Source: Herbiconiux flava
GTDB taxonomy: Bacteria > Actinomycetota > Actinomycetes > Actinomycetales > Microbacteriaceae
Assembly (NCBI RefSeq): GCF_013409865.1
Contig: NZ_JACCBM010000001.1
Location: 1,240,001-1,304,000 of the forward strand
DNA length: 64,000 nucleotides
Reading direction: 5' to 3'
The position numbers and the translations under genes are program-made. This document shows positions 13,673 to 22,554 of this stretch, piece by piece. Under the pieces are notes generated by a model. The model had not been told where the DNA came from and did no database searches. It saw only the letters and a list, made by a program, of their open reading frames with translations. Position 1 is the first letter of the stretch. Every line of letters begins with the position of its first letter.

Positions 13673-14659
13673 ATGTCCAAGACGAAGAAGCGCCCCTCCG
13701 GCCACCCCGCCCGCTCCGCCGCGCCGCGAAGCGGCGCCCGCACCGCTCCAGGGCGCGCGCCCGCCGCCCGCCCGGCCGGCCGGCGATCGGCGGCGGGAGC
13801 GTGGATCGCCGGTGCGCGCATCCGCACGCTGACGCTCGGCGTCGCCCCGGTCGCAATCGGTACCGGGGCGGGCATGGTGGCGAGCGACTTCGACATCTCG
13901 AAGACCCTCGTCGCGCTCTGCCTGCTCGTCGCGATCTTCCTGCAGATCGGCGTCAACTACGCCAACGACTACTCCGACGGAGTGCGCGGCACCGACGACG
14001 TGCGCGTCGGGCCTCCCCGTCTCACGGGGTCCGGCCTCGTGCCGGCGAAGCGCGTGCTCGTGGTCGCCCTGGTCTTCTTCGGGCTGGCCGCGGCCTCCGG
14101 GCTGGCGATCGTCATCATCACCGGCCACTGGTGGCTGCTCGCCGTCGGTGCCGCCGCCATCGCCGCGGGCTGGTTCTACACCGGCGGCAAGCATCCCTAC
14201 GGCTACTACGGTCTCGGCGAGATCTTCGTCTTCGCCTTCTTCGGCATCGTCGCGACGGCCGGCACGACCTTCATCCTCGCCGGCGACGTCAACTTCGAGG
14301 GCTGGGTCGGCGGAGTGGCCGCCGGGGCGATCGCGTGCGCGGTGCTGATGGCCAACAACATCCGCGACATCGACCAGGACCGACTCGTGAAGAAGCGCAC
14401 GCTGGCGGTGCTGATCGGGCGCACGGCCTCGCGCATCCTGTACGTGTTCTGGCTGCTGGTGGCCTACGTGGTGCTGGCCTTCTTCGCGCTGATCTACCCC
14501 AAGGCGTGGCTGGTGTTCTTCACCCTGCTGCTGACTGTGCCGGCGACGATCATCATGTTCACCGCGCGCACACCCAAGGAGTACGTCACCGTGCTGAAGC
14601 TCACGAGCTTCTTCGGCCTGCTCTACGGCGTGGGCCTCGGGCTGTCGTTCGCCTACTGA
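13673..14659 (+). CDS. menA: 1,4-dihydroxy-2-naphthoate polyprenyltransferase
   Basis: UbiA-superfamily integral membrane enzyme that attaches the isoprenoid tail to dihydroxynaphthoate. The first Asp-rich motif is NYANDYSDGVRGTDD and the second is NNIRDIDQDRLVKKRTLAV, the two Mg-diphosphate sites. Eight or nine membrane spans are visible in 328 residues. The N-terminal roughly 40 residues are very basic and Ala/Pro-rich, and may be partly dispensable. It follows menE on the same strand. Confidence 0.95.
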   Translation: MSKTKKRPSGHPARSAAPRSGARTAPGRAPAARPAGRRSAAGAWIAGARIRTLTLGVAPVAIGTGAGMVASDFDISKTLVALCLLVAIFLQIGVNYANDYSDGVRGTDDVRVGPPRLTGSGLVPAKRVLVVALVFFGLAAASGLAIVIITGHWWLLAVGAAAIAAGWFYTGGKHPYGYYGLGEIFVFAFFGIVATAGTTFILAGDVNFEGWVGGVAAGAIACAVLMANNIRDIDQDRLVKKRTLAVLIGRTASRILYVFWLLVAYVVLAFFALIYPKAWLVFFTLLLTVPATIIMFTARTPKEYVTVLKLTSFFGLLYGVGLGLSFAY

Positions 14660-14681
14660 GGGTTGATCGAGCCGCAGTGAC

Positions 14682-15014
14682 TCACTGGGTGCGGCGGTCG
14701 GTGCCGTCGACGGCGCTGTCCTCGACGTCCTCGTCCTCGGTCGAGCCGGCCTTGCGGGCCGGAGCCGCACCGGGGTCGGAGGCGGGCGTCGGGCGGCCGG
14801 CCTGTCCGCGGTTCTGGCGCGCCTCGTAGAGCGAACGCGCGGCCTCTTCGCGCGGCTTCCGAAGGAAGATGATCGAGATGCAGAGCGAGATGATCGCGGC
14901 GATGACGGCGGCGATCCACGGCTCGATGCGCAGCAGGTAGAGGACGGTCAGCACGACGGCGAAGATCCCCACACGGATGAGGGTGTACACGAGCCACGTA
15001 CGTCCAGGATTCAC
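14682..15014 (-). CDS. DUF4229 membrane protein
   Basis: A 110-residue protein with two membrane helices in its first half (TLIRVGIFAVVLTVLYLL and AAVIAAIISLCISIIFL). The FLRKPREEAARSLYEAR junction is typical of the actinobacterial DUF4229 family, and an acidic, charged C-terminal tail follows. Function unknown. The gene regularly sits among menaquinone genes in actinobacteria, to the best of my knowledge. GTG start with TAGACT 6 bases upstream. Confidence 0.85.
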   Translation of the reverse strand: MNPGRTWLVYTLIRVGIFAVVLTVLYLLRIEPWIAAVIAAIISLCISIIFLRKPREEAARSLYEARQNRGQAGRPTPASDPGAAPARKAGSTEDEDVEDSAVDGTDRRTQ

Positions 15015-15020
15015 ACCCCG

Positions 15021-15026
15021 AGTCTA
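15021..15026 (-). promoter_or_regulatory. -10 element TAGACT, leaderless start
   Basis: TAGACT on the minus strand ends 6 bases before the GTG of the DUF4229 gene. Confidence 0.6.
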
Positions 15027-15037
15027 GAACGGGCATC

Positions 15038-15128
15038 CTGACCGCCTGCCCGACAGCCCGCCGACCACCTGCCCCGACGCCCGCCGACCACCTGCCCCGA
15101 CGCCCGCCGACCACCTGCCCGAGGCCCG
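15038..15128. repeat. 23-bp tandem repeat, about four copies
   Basis: Units start at 15038 (degenerate), 15061, 15084 and 15107 (22 bases). The two central copies are identical, each ccgaccacctgcc followed by ccgacgcccg. They fill the region between the divergent DUF4229 and PLDc_N genes. Confidence 0.85.
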
Positions 15129-15230
15129 CCGGCCAGCCGGCCGAACCCTCGCCGTGAGCCGCCCGGCCGACCCTGGGAATCCCACCCCCAGCGCACGACG
15201 AACACGCAGTCCGCTCCCGGATCCCGGGGG

Positions 15231-15236
15231 TACAGT
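15231..15236 (+). promoter_or_regulatory. -10 element TACAGT, leaderless start
   Basis: TACAGT ends 6 bases before the ATG of the PLDc_N membrane protein, the gene leading into menD. Confidence 0.6.
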
Positions 15237-15242
15237 TACGAC

Positions 15243-15593
15243 ATGGCTCGCGTACTCCTAGCCCTCGTCATCGTGGTCGTGGCATTCACCGTGTACGCCC
15301 TCGTCGACTGCCTGATGGTGCCGAAGTCGCGCGTGAAAGCTCTTCCCCGCATCGCCTGGGTCTTCATCATCATCCTGTTCACGCCGATCGGCGGCATCCT
15401 GTGGCTGGTCATCGGCCGCGGGCGCCGGTCTAACACACCACCCGTGCGGGCGATGGGGCCCGACGACGACCCCGACTTCCTCGGCACCATCCGCCCTGTT
15501 CGCGATCCCGACGACGACGAGCGCCTCCGCGACCTCGAGCGCCGCCTCGCCGAGACCGACGACGAGCAGGACAACCCCCGCGCCGAACGGTGA
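15243..15593 (+). CDS. PLDc_N domain membrane protein
   Basis: A 116-residue protein with two membrane helices. It carries the PLDc_N pattern: ALVDCLMVPKSRVKALPRIAWV followed by a span ending in GGILWLVIGRGR. The C-terminal half is highly charged, with Asp/Glu/Arg-rich segments. This module usually precedes phospholipase D domains, but here it stands alone, as in many actinobacterial small membrane proteins. The stop overlaps the menD GTG by 4 bases, so menD is probably translationally coupled to it. Confidence 0.85.
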   Translation: MARVLLALVIVVVAFTVYALVDCLMVPKSRVKALPRIAWVFIIILFTPIGGILWLVIGRGRRSNTPPVRAMGPDDDPDFLGTIRPVRDPDDDERLRDLERRLAETDDEQDNPRAER

Positions 15594-17401
15594 CCCTCAG
15601 CCCCGCGGCGACCTTCGCCCACCGGCTCGTCGACGCCTTCATCGACCTCGGCGTGCGCCATGCGGTCGTCTCACCCGGATCCCGCTCGCAGGCCCTCGCC
15701 CTCGCCCTGGCCGACGCCGAGACCCGCGGGCGCATCACCCTCCACGTCCGCATCGACGAGCGAGTCGCCGCCTTCACCGCACTCGGCCTCGCCCGGGAGT
15801 CGGGCATGCCGGCGCTCGTCGTCACCACGTCGGGCACCGCGGTCGCGAACCTCCTCCCCGCCGTCGTCGAGGCGAGCCACTCGGGCGTACCGATGATCGT
15901 GCTGAGCGGCGACCGCCCCGCGCACCTCCGCGGCACCGGCTCGAACCAGACCACCTGGCAGCCCGGTCTCTTCGGCCGCTTCACCCGCCTCGAGCTCGAC
16001 GTCCCGCCACCCACCCTCACCAGGCTGCCGGATGCCCGAGCCCTCGCCGCCCGCACCCTGTCGGCCGCCCGGCCCACCCCCGCGCCGGCCGTGCCCGCGG
16101 GTGGCGGGCACGCCCCCCGTCACGACGACTCAGGGCGGGCTGATGACGGATCGACGATGATCGGCGCCGGACCGGTGCACCTCAATCTGCAGTTCGTCGA
16201 ACCGCTCTCGGGGGACGTGCTCCCGGAGGAGGCGACGGTCGAGGACGACCCGGCCACCGCATCCGTCGACCACCCGGGTGGCGCGGTCGCAGCTGGGGCG
16301 GCAGCGCCCCGCACCGTCCACCTCGACCGAGGCCCGCGCACCCTCGTCATCGCCGGGGCCGACGCCGGCGAGCGCGCCAACGCCTTCGCCCTGCACGCCG
16401 GCCTGCCCCTGATCGCGGAGGTGTCGAGCGGCGCCCGCTTCGGCCCGAACCTCGTCAGCGCCTACCGCACCCTGCTCGACCACCCCGACTTCGGCGGCCG
16501 GGTCGAACGTGCCGTCGTGTTCGGACACCCCACGCTCAGCCGTCAGGTGCCCGCCCTGCTCGCCCGTGACGACGTCGAGACGATCGTGGTGCGGGGTCAC
16601 GGTGAGGCGGTGGTCCCGCATCCGGAGACCCTCGTCGTCGACGTGATCACCGCCGACCCCGACGACCGCAGCGACCGCGCAGCCCGGGCCTGGACGGGCC
16701 AGTGGGTCTTCGCGGGGCGCGAGCTGCTCGAGGAGCAGTCGGCGGCCGACGACGTCGCCGCGCCCCTGATCATGCCGGGCGGCTCGGCCGACGTGGCCGG
16801 CGCGCGGGAGTATGCGAAGGCCGAGCTCGCTGCGCTGCGTGCCCCGGTCACGCGCCGGTTCCTGGCCGACGCCGTCTGGCGGGCGACCTGGCCGCACGAC
16901 CGGCTGGTGCTCGGGGCATCGAGGCTCATCCGCGAGGTCGACGCGGCGGTCGGCGGCAAGAAGATCGTCGTGCACGCGAACCGCGGCCTCGCCGGCATCG
17001 ACGGCACCGTCTCCACCGCGATCGGCATCGCCCTAGCCGCGCAGACGGGCTCTGCTGCCGGCGGACGCACGGGCACGACCCGCGTGCTGCTCGGCGACGT
17101 CACCCTGCTGCACGACGCCGGCGGCCTGAACGTGCCGCCCGGAGAGCCGCGCCCCCGCGTGCAGCTCGTCGTCGGCAACGACGGCGGCGGCACCATCTTC
17201 GACGGCCTCGAGGTGGCCGGAACCGCGGCTCGCGACCCCTTCGACCGGGTGATGTTCACGCCCCAGAACGTCGATCTGGCCGCGCTGGCGCAGGCTTTCG
17301 GATGGTCGTACCGCACCGTCTCCACCCGGGGAGACCTCGACTCGGCCCTCGCGTCGCCCCCCGCGGGCTTCAGCCTGCTCGAGGTGCCGCTGCCGCGCTG
17401 A
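15590..17401 (+). CDS. menD: SEPHCHC synthase (menaquinone)
   Basis: Thiamine-diphosphate enzyme of 603 residues catalysing the first committed step, isochorismate plus 2-oxoglutarate to SEPHCHC. The N-terminal Pyr domain shows VVSPGSRSQALALAL and the ThDP-activating glutamate in IDERVAAF. The C-terminal PP domain shows NRGLAGIDGTVSTAIGIAL and GDVTLLHDAGGL, the ThDP/Mg motif. The middle region (about residues 165-230) is longer and less conserved. The window holds menA-E but no menF, menH or methyltransferase. Confidence 0.95.
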   Translation: MTLSPAATFAHRLVDAFIDLGVRHAVVSPGSRSQALALALADAETRGRITLHVRIDERVAAFTALGLARESGMPALVVTTSGTAVANLLPAVVEASHSGVPMIVLSGDRPAHLRGTGSNQTTWQPGLFGRFTRLELDVPPPTLTRLPDARALAARTLSAARPTPAPAVPAGGGHAPRHDDSGRADDGSTMIGAGPVHLNLQFVEPLSGDVLPEEATVEDDPATASVDHPGGAVAAGAAAPRTVHLDRGPRTLVIAGADAGERANAFALHAGLPLIAEVSSGARFGPNLVSAYRTLLDHPDFGGRVERAVVFGHPTLSRQVPALLARDDVETIVVRGHGEAVVPHPETLVVDVITADPDDRSDRAARAWTGQWVFAGRELLEEQSAADDVAAPLIMPGGSADVAGAREYAKAELAALRAPVTRRFLADAVWRATWPHDRLVLGASRLIREVDAAVGGKKIVVHANRGLAGIDGTVSTAIGIALAAQTGSAAGGRTGTTRVLLGDVTLLHDAGGLNVPPGEPRPRVQLVVGNDGGGTIFDGLEVAGTAARDPFDRVMFTPQNVDLAALAQAFGWSYRTVSTRGDLDSALASPPAGFSLLEVPLPR

Positions 17402-17536
17402 GCACCCGCTCCAGCGCGCTCGCTGATCCTCCTCGCGTCGCACCTCGGCGCGCGTCATCTCGTCCTGCACCATCGCGGCGACTCCGGATCTTCTCCACAG
17501 ACCCGCCCCGGCGACCGCGCTGTCAGCCCCGCGAAC

Positions 17537-17542
17537 TAGGCT
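17537..17542 (+). promoter_or_regulatory. -10 element TAGGCT, leaderless recQ
   Basis: TAGGCT ends 6 bases before the recQ GTG. The remaining bases between menD and recQ show nothing else recognisable. Confidence 0.6.
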
Positions 17543-17548
17543 CGACCC

Positions 17549-19681
17549 GTGACCGAAACCACCGCATCCGCAGCTCTCGAGACCCTCAGCCGGGTCTTCG
17601 GGTACGACTCGTTCCGAGGCGACCAGGCGGAGGTCATCGATCACGTCATCGGGGGCGGCGACGCCGTGGTGCTGATGCCCACGGGTGCGGGCAAGTCGCT
17701 CTGCTACCAGGTGCCGTCGCTCGTGCGGCACGGCACCGGCGTGGTCGTCTCGCCGCTCATCGCGCTCATGCACGACCAGGTCGAGGCCATGAAGGCCGTC
17801 GGTGTGAAGGCGGCGTTCCTCAACTCGACGCAGGACGCGAGCGAGCGCGCGGGGGTCGAGCGCGACTACCTCGCGGGCGACCTCGACCTGCTCTACGTCG
17901 CGCCCGAGCGGCTTTCGAGCGAGAGCACGAAGCGGTTCCTCGAGAGCGGCGACATCGCGCTGTTCGCGATCGACGAGGCGCACTGCGTGTCGCAGTGGGG
18001 GCACGACTTCCGGCCCGACTACCTCGCGCTGGCCGAGCTGGCCGAGCGCTGGCCCGACGTTCCACGCATCGCCCTCACGGCGACGGCCACCGAGGCCACC
18101 CACAAGGAGATCACGCAGCGGCTGTCGATGGGGCAGGCGAAGCACTTCGTGGCGAGCTTCGACCGGCCGAACATCCAGTACCGCATCGACCCCAAGGTCG
18201 AGGTGCGCAAGCAGCTGCTGTCGTTCATCCGTTCGGAGCACTCTGGCGACGCGGGCATCGTCTACGCGATGTCGCGCAACACCGTCGAGAAGACGGCGCA
18301 GTTCCTGGCGGCCAACGGTGTCGACGCGATGCCGTACCACGCGGGGCTCGACTCGCGGCTGAGGGCGCAGACGCAGGCGCGGTTCCTCCGCGACGAGGGC
18401 GTCGTGATCGTGGCCACCATCGCGTTCGGCATGGGCATCGACAAGCCCGACGTGCGCTTCGTGGCGCACATCGACCTGCCCAAGTCGGTCGAGGGGTACT
18501 ACCAGGAGACCGGCCGTGCGGGCCGTGACGGATTGCCGTCGACCGCGTGGATGGCGTACGGGCTGAACGACGTCGTGCAGCAGCGGCGCATGATCGACGA
18601 GTCGCCGGGCGATCTCGCGCATCGGCGCCGGCTGTCGGCGCACCTCGACGCGATGCTCGCGCTCTGCGAGACCGTGAGCTGCCGCCGGCAGAACCTGCTG
18701 GGCTACTTCGGCCAGAAGAGCGAGCCCTGCGGCAACTGCGACACCTGCCTGACGCCACCCGAGTCGTGGGACGGCACGGTGGCGGCCCAGAAGCTGCTCT
18801 CCACCGTCGTGCGGCTCGACCGGGAGCGCAATCAGCGCTTCGGCGCGGGTCACCTGGTCGACATCCTGAGGGGCAAGCGCACCGAGCGGGTCGGGCAGTG
18901 GAAGCACGACGAGTTGAGCACCTGGGGCATCGGCACCGAGCTGAGCGAGCAGCAGTGGCGCGGGGTCGTGCGGCAGCTGCTGGCGCAGGGGCTGCTCGCG
19001 GTGAACGACGATGGCTACGGCACGCTCGTCATCACGGCCGACAGCGCGGCGGTGCTCTCGGGCTCGCGCACCGTGCAGCTGCGCAAGGAGCCGGAGCGCG
19101 TCGCGACCCGCGGCGGCTCGAGCTCGGGGTCGGGATCGTCGCGCGGCGGCAGCCGTTCGGCGGCGAAAGACGATCTCAACGAGGCCGACGCGGCGCTCTT
19201 CGAGGAGCTGCGCGCCTGGCGCGCGGCCACGGCGAAGCAGCAGGGCGTGCCGGCCTACGTGGTGTTCCACGACGCCACGCTCGCGACCATCGCCTCCCTG
19301 CGCCCCGGCACGGTCTCGGCCCTCGAGGGCGTCGCGGGCATCGGCGACCGCAAGCGCGAGTCGTACGGCGCGGGCCTCGTCGAGGTCGTCACGGCCGGCG
19401 CCTTCGACCCCTCGTCGCTCCCGGCCCCCGATTCCGACGGTGAGGCTGCTCCCTCCGCTGCGCCTGCGTCGACCGGCGCTCGTGGCTCGGGCGGCCGAGG
19501 CCGCACCGGCTCGGGTGGCGCGCGGCGCGACGGCAACCGTCGGCCCGGTGCCTCGCGCTTCACGGCCGCCGCCGAGCCCCCCTTCGACGACGTGCCGCCG
19601 TTCGACGACGTGCCACCCGACGCGATCTACGACGAGGCGCCCCCGTACGACGACGAGGACGCGCCACCGCTGTACCCCTGA
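17549..19681 (+). CDS. recQ: ATP-dependent DNA helicase RecQ
   Basis: 3'-5' superfamily 2 helicase acting in recombination and repair. Walker A is GAGKS (residues 46-50), the DEAH box starts at D142, and [10 protein letters not shown] marks motif VI. The RecQ zinc site is [11 protein letters not shown] followed by CGNCDTC. A winged-helix domain follows, then a Gly/Ser linker and a C-terminal HRDC domain ([22 protein letters not shown]). Beyond the HRDC an unusual tail of about 75 residues is Gly/Arg-rich, then Pro/Asp-rich with a duplicated [14 protein letters not shown]. At 710 residues it is about 100 longer than E. coli RecQ. GTG start. Confidence 0.95.
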   Translation: MTETTASAALETLSRVFGYDSFRGDQAEVIDHVIGGGDAVVLMPTGAGKSLCYQVPSLVRHGTGVVVSPLIALMHDQVEAMKAVGVKAAFLNSTQDASERAGVERDYLAGDLDLLYVAPERLSSESTKRFLESGDIALFAIDEAHCVSQWGHDFRPDYLALAELAERWPDVPRIALTATATEATHKEITQRLSMGQAKHFVASFDRPNIQYRIDPKVEVRKQLLSFIRSEHSGDAGIVYAMSRNTVEKTAQFLAANGVDAMPYHAGLDSRLRAQTQARFLRDEGVVIVATIAFGMGIDKPDVRFVAHIDLPKSVEGYYQETGRAGRDGLPSTAWMAYGLNDVVQQRRMIDESPGDLAHRRRLSAHLDAMLALCETVSCRRQNLLGYFGQKSEPCGNCDTCLTPPESWDGTVAAQKLLSTVVRLDRERNQRFGAGHLVDILRGKRTERVGQWKHDELSTWGIGTELSEQQWRGVVRQLLAQGLLAVNDDGYGTLVITADSAAVLSGSRTVQLRKEPERVATRGGSSSGSGSSRGGSRSAAKDDLNEADAALFEELRAWRAATAKQQGVPAYVVFHDATLATIASLRPGTVSALEGVAGIGDRKRESYGAGLVEVVTAGAFDPSSLPAPDSDGEAAPSAAPASTGARGSGGRGRTGSGGARRDGNRRPGASRFTAAAEPPFDDVPPFDDVPPDAIYDEAPPYDDEDAPPLYP

Positions 19682-19719
19682 CCGACCAGCTCCGTCGTCA
19701 TCGGGGTCTCGACGCCGAT

Positions 19720-19743
19720 GGAGGTGGCGGTGGAGGTGGCGGT
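19720..19743. repeat. G-rich 12-bp tandem repeat (possible G-quadruplex)
   Basis: Two perfect copies of ggaggtggcggt, followed by a run of four G, lie between recQ and the cupin gene. They offer many GG tracts with 1-2 base loops. Four-tract two-layer quadruplexes are conceivable, but three-layer ones are not. Confidence 0.6.
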
Positions 19744-19778
19744 GGGGCGAGCGGTGATCGAGGCGGCAGACTCGGGGG

Positions 19779-20162
19779 ATGACGTTTCCCGGGCCGACCG
19801 ATATCGCCGCCGAGCTCGAGCAGGTGACCGCGCACTGGACGCCGCGGGTCGTGGGGCGGGTGAACGACCAGTACGTGAAGGTCGCGAAGCTGCTCGGCGA
19901 GCTCGTCTGGCACGCCCATGAGAACGAGGACGAGATGTTCCTCGTCGTGTCCGGGCAGCTCGTGATCCAGATCAAGGATGCCGAGGACGTCGAACTCGGC
20001 CCGGGCCAGTTCTTCGTGGTGCCACGCGGCGTCCGGCACAATCCGGTGGCGAAGGAGGAGGTGCACATCGTCCTGATCGAGACGGTCACCACCGCTCACA
20101 CGGGCGACGTCACCGTGGAGGGCACCGTGCCCCTCGATCGTCAGCTGGGCGAGTTCCGCTAG
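19779..20162 (+). CDS. cupin domain-containing protein
   Basis: A 127-residue single-cupin protein. WHAHENEDEMFLVVSGQLVI carries the first cupin motif with the usual His-x-His and Glu metal ligands. PGQFFVVPRGVRHNPVAKEE is the second motif. Probably a small metal-binding enzyme or sensor; substrate unknown. It ends 8 bases from the convergent HEAT-repeat gene. A CAGACT hexamer ends 6 bases before its ATG, a weaker version of the leaderless pattern. Confidence 0.85.
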   Translation: MTFPGPTDIAAELEQVTAHWTPRVVGRVNDQYVKVAKLLGELVWHAHENEDEMFLVVSGQLVIQIKDAEDVELGPGQFFVVPRGVRHNPVAKEEVHIVLIETVTTAHTGDVTVEGTVPLDRQLGEFR

Positions 20163-20170
20163 TCGGGAAT

Positions 20171-20854
20171 CTAGTCGGAGGTCGTGCCGTCGTCGGGGGT
20201 GGCCGGCAGCGCGAGGGATCGGTGTGCCTGCGCGAGGGCCTCGTCGAAGTCGGCCTCGGGGTCGGTGAGGAGGTGCGCCGTGGCGAGGGCGTGGGCGCGG
20301 ACGTCGGGACGGGCATCCGTCGACGCGGTGTCGAGGGCCGGGCGGGACGGTTCGCCCAGGCGCTGGAACGACTGCGTCAGGCTCAGGCGGAGGTCGCGGT
20401 CACCGCGGCCGAGCTGAGACGCCAGAGCGGAGGCGAGGGCGGCCCGGTGCTCGTCGTCGGGCGCCAGGCCCGAGGCGGTGCGCCAGGCGTTGCGGGCGAC
20501 GATGTCGTCGGCGTCCGTGAGGAGTGCGGTCGTGATCGCCGGGTACGTGCGGGGGTCGCCGACCTTCGACAGGGTGTGCAGCGCCTGACTGCGCGCCTGC
20601 GCGATGGGGGAGTCGAGCTCGGGGAGGAGCAGGTCGACCACGGTGTCGCGGTTGTGGCGGGTGAGCGCCCAGGTGAGCATGTCCCGCACGAAGAAGTCGG
20701 GTTCGACCCGGCACTGTCCGACCAGCACCCGCGCATAGGCGTCGGCCGGGCGGGTGCCTGCGGTCAGTGCGGCCTGCAGGCGGCTCGACGCATCCGGAGC
20801 GCTCAGGGCGAGGCGGAGGCGGGTGGTGGCGCCGGCCGCGTCCGTGTCGCTCAT
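20171..20854 (-). CDS. HEAT-repeat protein
   Basis: A 227-residue all-helical protein made of paired helices characteristic of HEAT repeats, for example LPELDSPIAQARSQALHTL and DADDIVARNAWRTASGL. It probably serves protein-protein contact; no catalytic motif is visible. I chose the ATG at 20854 because GGAGG lies 8 bases upstream; the open frame continues 9 codons further. It heads a run of minus-strand small genes, but spacing to its neighbours is large enough for separate transcription. Confidence 0.8.
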   Translation of the reverse strand: MSDTDAAGATTRLRLALSAPDASSRLQAALTAGTRPADAYARVLVGQCRVEPDFFVRDMLTWALTRHNRDTVVDLLLPELDSPIAQARSQALHTLSKVGDPRTYPAITTALLTDADDIVARNAWRTASGLAPDDEHRAALASALASQLGRGDRDLRLSLTQSFQRLGEPSRPALDTASTDARPDVRAHALATAHLLTDPEADFDEALAQAHRSLALPATPDDGTTSD

Positions 20855-20938
20855 CCCCCGGACCTCCAACCAGACAGGCACGCCGATCGGCCCGCCATCG
20901 TCCAGCGTACGACGGCGGGCCGACCGAGCGGGAGGAGG

Positions 20939-21325
20939 TCAGCCCTTCAGCAGCAGCGTGTACACCTTCGCGATCCGACCGTCCCGTACGAAGCACGAGT
21001 CGACACCCCGCACCACCGGCGGCTGCCCCTCCGGCCCGAGGTTCCAGGCCAGGTACCCCATGTCGTGGTTGACGTAGATCGAGCCGGCCTCCGAGAAGAC
21101 GAAGCCGGGGGCGCCTTCGAGCAGGGCGCCGGCCTTGGCGTCGAGGGCGTCCCAGCCCTCGACGACCTCGTCGGGGTCGAGGAACACCACGTCCTCGGTG
21201 TAGGTGCGCTCGATCGCCGCGCGGCGGAGCGCGGGGTCGCGCTGCCCGAAGACCTCGTGGAGGTTGGCCTTCATCAGGCTCTCGATCTGCTCGATGGGCT
21301 CGGGCTGTGCGTGCTGCTCGGTCAT
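20939..21325 (-). CDS. SnoaL-like / NTF2-like fold protein
   Basis: A 128-residue cone-shaped alpha-beta barrel protein. Typical elements are the helical N-terminus, YTEDVVFLDPDEVVEGWDAL, and a C-terminal strand set GRIAKVYTLLLKG. Members include small isomerases, cyclases and ligand-binding proteins; the sequence alone does not tell which. The 190 bases upstream, before the neighbouring lipoprotein gene, hold no convincing gene. On the minus strand there is a short stretch (PPAGWIAERNLVFDW) that could be a remnant. Confidence 0.72.
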   Translation of the reverse strand: MTEQHAQPEPIEQIESLMKANLHEVFGQRDPALRRAAIERTYTEDVVFLDPDEVVEGWDALDAKAGALLEGAPGFVFSEAGSIYVNHDMGYLAWNLGPEGQPPVVRGVDSCFVRDGRIAKVYTLLLKG

Positions 21326-21515
21326 GGTCGTCTCATCTCATCTTTCTCGATAACGCGAATGGGTCAGGCAGGGCGAGGCTCACGGCCGCGACGCCGCCGG
21401 TCGGTCCAGTCGAACACGAGGTTCCGCTCCGCGATCCATCCGGCTGGGGGAGGCACATCTGCTCGGGGATCGCCGGGCGAGTGCGTTCTGGGGCGACGAC
21501 TCCCGCTGAGCCGAG

Positions 21516-22004
21516 TCAGGCATTGCTGCTGCCGCGCTCGAAGGCGACGACGGGCGCGTCGAAGGGGCCGCTGATGGAGCAGAAGGTGGTGGTCTTCAGC
21601 TCGTCGCTGTCGGAGGACCACTCGACGTGCATCATCAGGGCGTTCGGGTCGTCGGACACGTCCGTGGTGATCTTCTCCTCGGCGATCGGGTTGGTGTCGG
21701 CGGGGTCGAACGGGGTGAAGGTGCCGGTCATGCCGGCGAGGTCGTCAGTCGCGTACTGCACGCAGGTCGCGTAGGCCGCCTCCAGGTCGTAGGACGCCGG
21801 GGCGGCCGGCGCGCTGGTCGGGGTGGCCGGCTCGCTGGTGGGAGCGGGGGTCGTGGACGTGGGGGTCGCTGTCGGTGCGGCCGTCCGGCTGGCGCTGGCC
21901 GTCGGCGACGGAGCCGGGGTCGACGTGCATCCCGCCAGGAGGATCGCCGAGGTCAGTACGGCAGCGGCGGCGGAAGCAGGGCGCGCAAGGCGGGGAAGTC
22001 TCAT
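21516..22004 (-). CDS. small secreted lipoprotein, function unknown
   Basis: A 162-residue protein with a signal peptide ending in the lipobox LLAGC near residue 26. A Thr/Pro/Ser/Ala-rich linker of about 40 residues follows, then a compact domain with two cysteines (ATCVQYATDD and TTFCSISG) that could form a disulfide. I do not recognise the domain. The ATG is supported by TACGCT 6 bases upstream. It is expected to be anchored to the outer membrane leaflet. Confidence 0.78.
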   Translation of the reverse strand: MRLPRLARPASAAAAVLTSAILLAGCTSTPAPSPTASASRTAAPTATPTSTTPAPTSEPATPTSAPAAPASYDLEAAYATCVQYATDDLAGMTGTFTPFDPADTNPIAEEKITTDVSDDPNALMMHVEWSSDSDELKTTTFCSISGPFDAPVVAFERGSSNA

Positions 22005-22010
22005 GCCCCG

Positions 22011-22016
22011 AGCGTA
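22011..22016 (-). promoter_or_regulatory. -10 element TACGCT, leaderless start
   Basis: TACGCT on the minus strand ends 6 bases before the ATG of the secreted lipoprotein gene. Confidence 0.55.
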
Positions 22017-22025
22017 CGACGACTC

Positions 22026-22442
22026 CTACTGATGCAGGTCGGCCTGGTAGACCTTGCGGAATGCGTCCTTGCGGGCGATCTTCCCGCCGCGGAACTCGTA
22101 GATGTCGCAGCCCCGGGTCGTCTGAGTCGTTCCGTCGGGGCCCGGGCCGGTGAACGACCAGGTGGCCGCCCCGCGCGGCCCGGCGATGATGGGGTTCTCC
22201 TCCTCGTGCCGCTCGTGTCCCGTGTCGAAGGCGAGCATAATCGCGAAGCCCTCACGCACCTGCTCCTTCCCCGACCAGGTCTGGCCGGGCTCAGGGCCGA
22301 CGGATGCGCTATAGACGCAGTCGTCGGTGACGTGACTCATCAGCGCCTCGAGGTCGTGACGGGTCCAGGCATCGCTGAACGCCGCCAGCACCTCGGGCGT
22401 CATCTCACTCGTGCTGCGGTCGGTCGGAAGGGAATCAGTCAT
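22026..22442 (-). CDS. SnoaL-like / NTF2-like fold protein (second)
   Basis: A 138-residue protein with the FSDAWTRHDLEALMSHVTDDCVY opening typical of SnoaL-like small polyketide-cyclase/isomerase folds. Its EFRGGKIARKDAFRKVYQADL ending is the same type as that of the protein encoded at 20939-21325, so both belong to one superfamily, though they are not close paralogues. GAGAGAG lies about 8 bases before the ATG. Function unknown. Confidence 0.75.
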   Translation of the reverse strand: MTDSLPTDRSTSEMTPEVLAAFSDAWTRHDLEALMSHVTDDCVYSASVGPEPGQTWSGKEQVREGFAIMLAFDTGHERHEEENPIIAGPRGAATWSFTGPGPDGTTQTTRGCDIYEFRGGKIARKDAFRKVYQADLHQ

Positions 22443-22512
22443 GAGTGAACTCTCTCATCGGCTCGTCAAGATGTCTCGCACGAGTTTGCGGGGCGCCCGC
22501 TCGCCCGTCCAG

Positions 22513-22542
22513 GTCCTCTTCCGGTCATGTCCGGAAGAGGAC
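22513..22542 (-). terminator. perfect 12-bp hairpin
   Basis: The two 12-base arms, 22513-22524 and 22531-22542, are perfect inverted copies around a 6-base loop. They sit 13 bases after the stop of the frameshifted Tat-exported protein (minus strand). There is no T-run, as is common in high-GC actinobacterial terminators. Confidence 0.6.
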
Positions 22543-22554
22543 GCCCACCGTCGT

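Noticed and set aside
21364..21515. Minus-strand stretch containing PPAGWIAERNLVFDW, possibly a gene remnant
   Set aside because: The frame has no proper start and its first half is Arg-rich noise overlapping the lipoprotein gene; too little remains to call a pseudogene.
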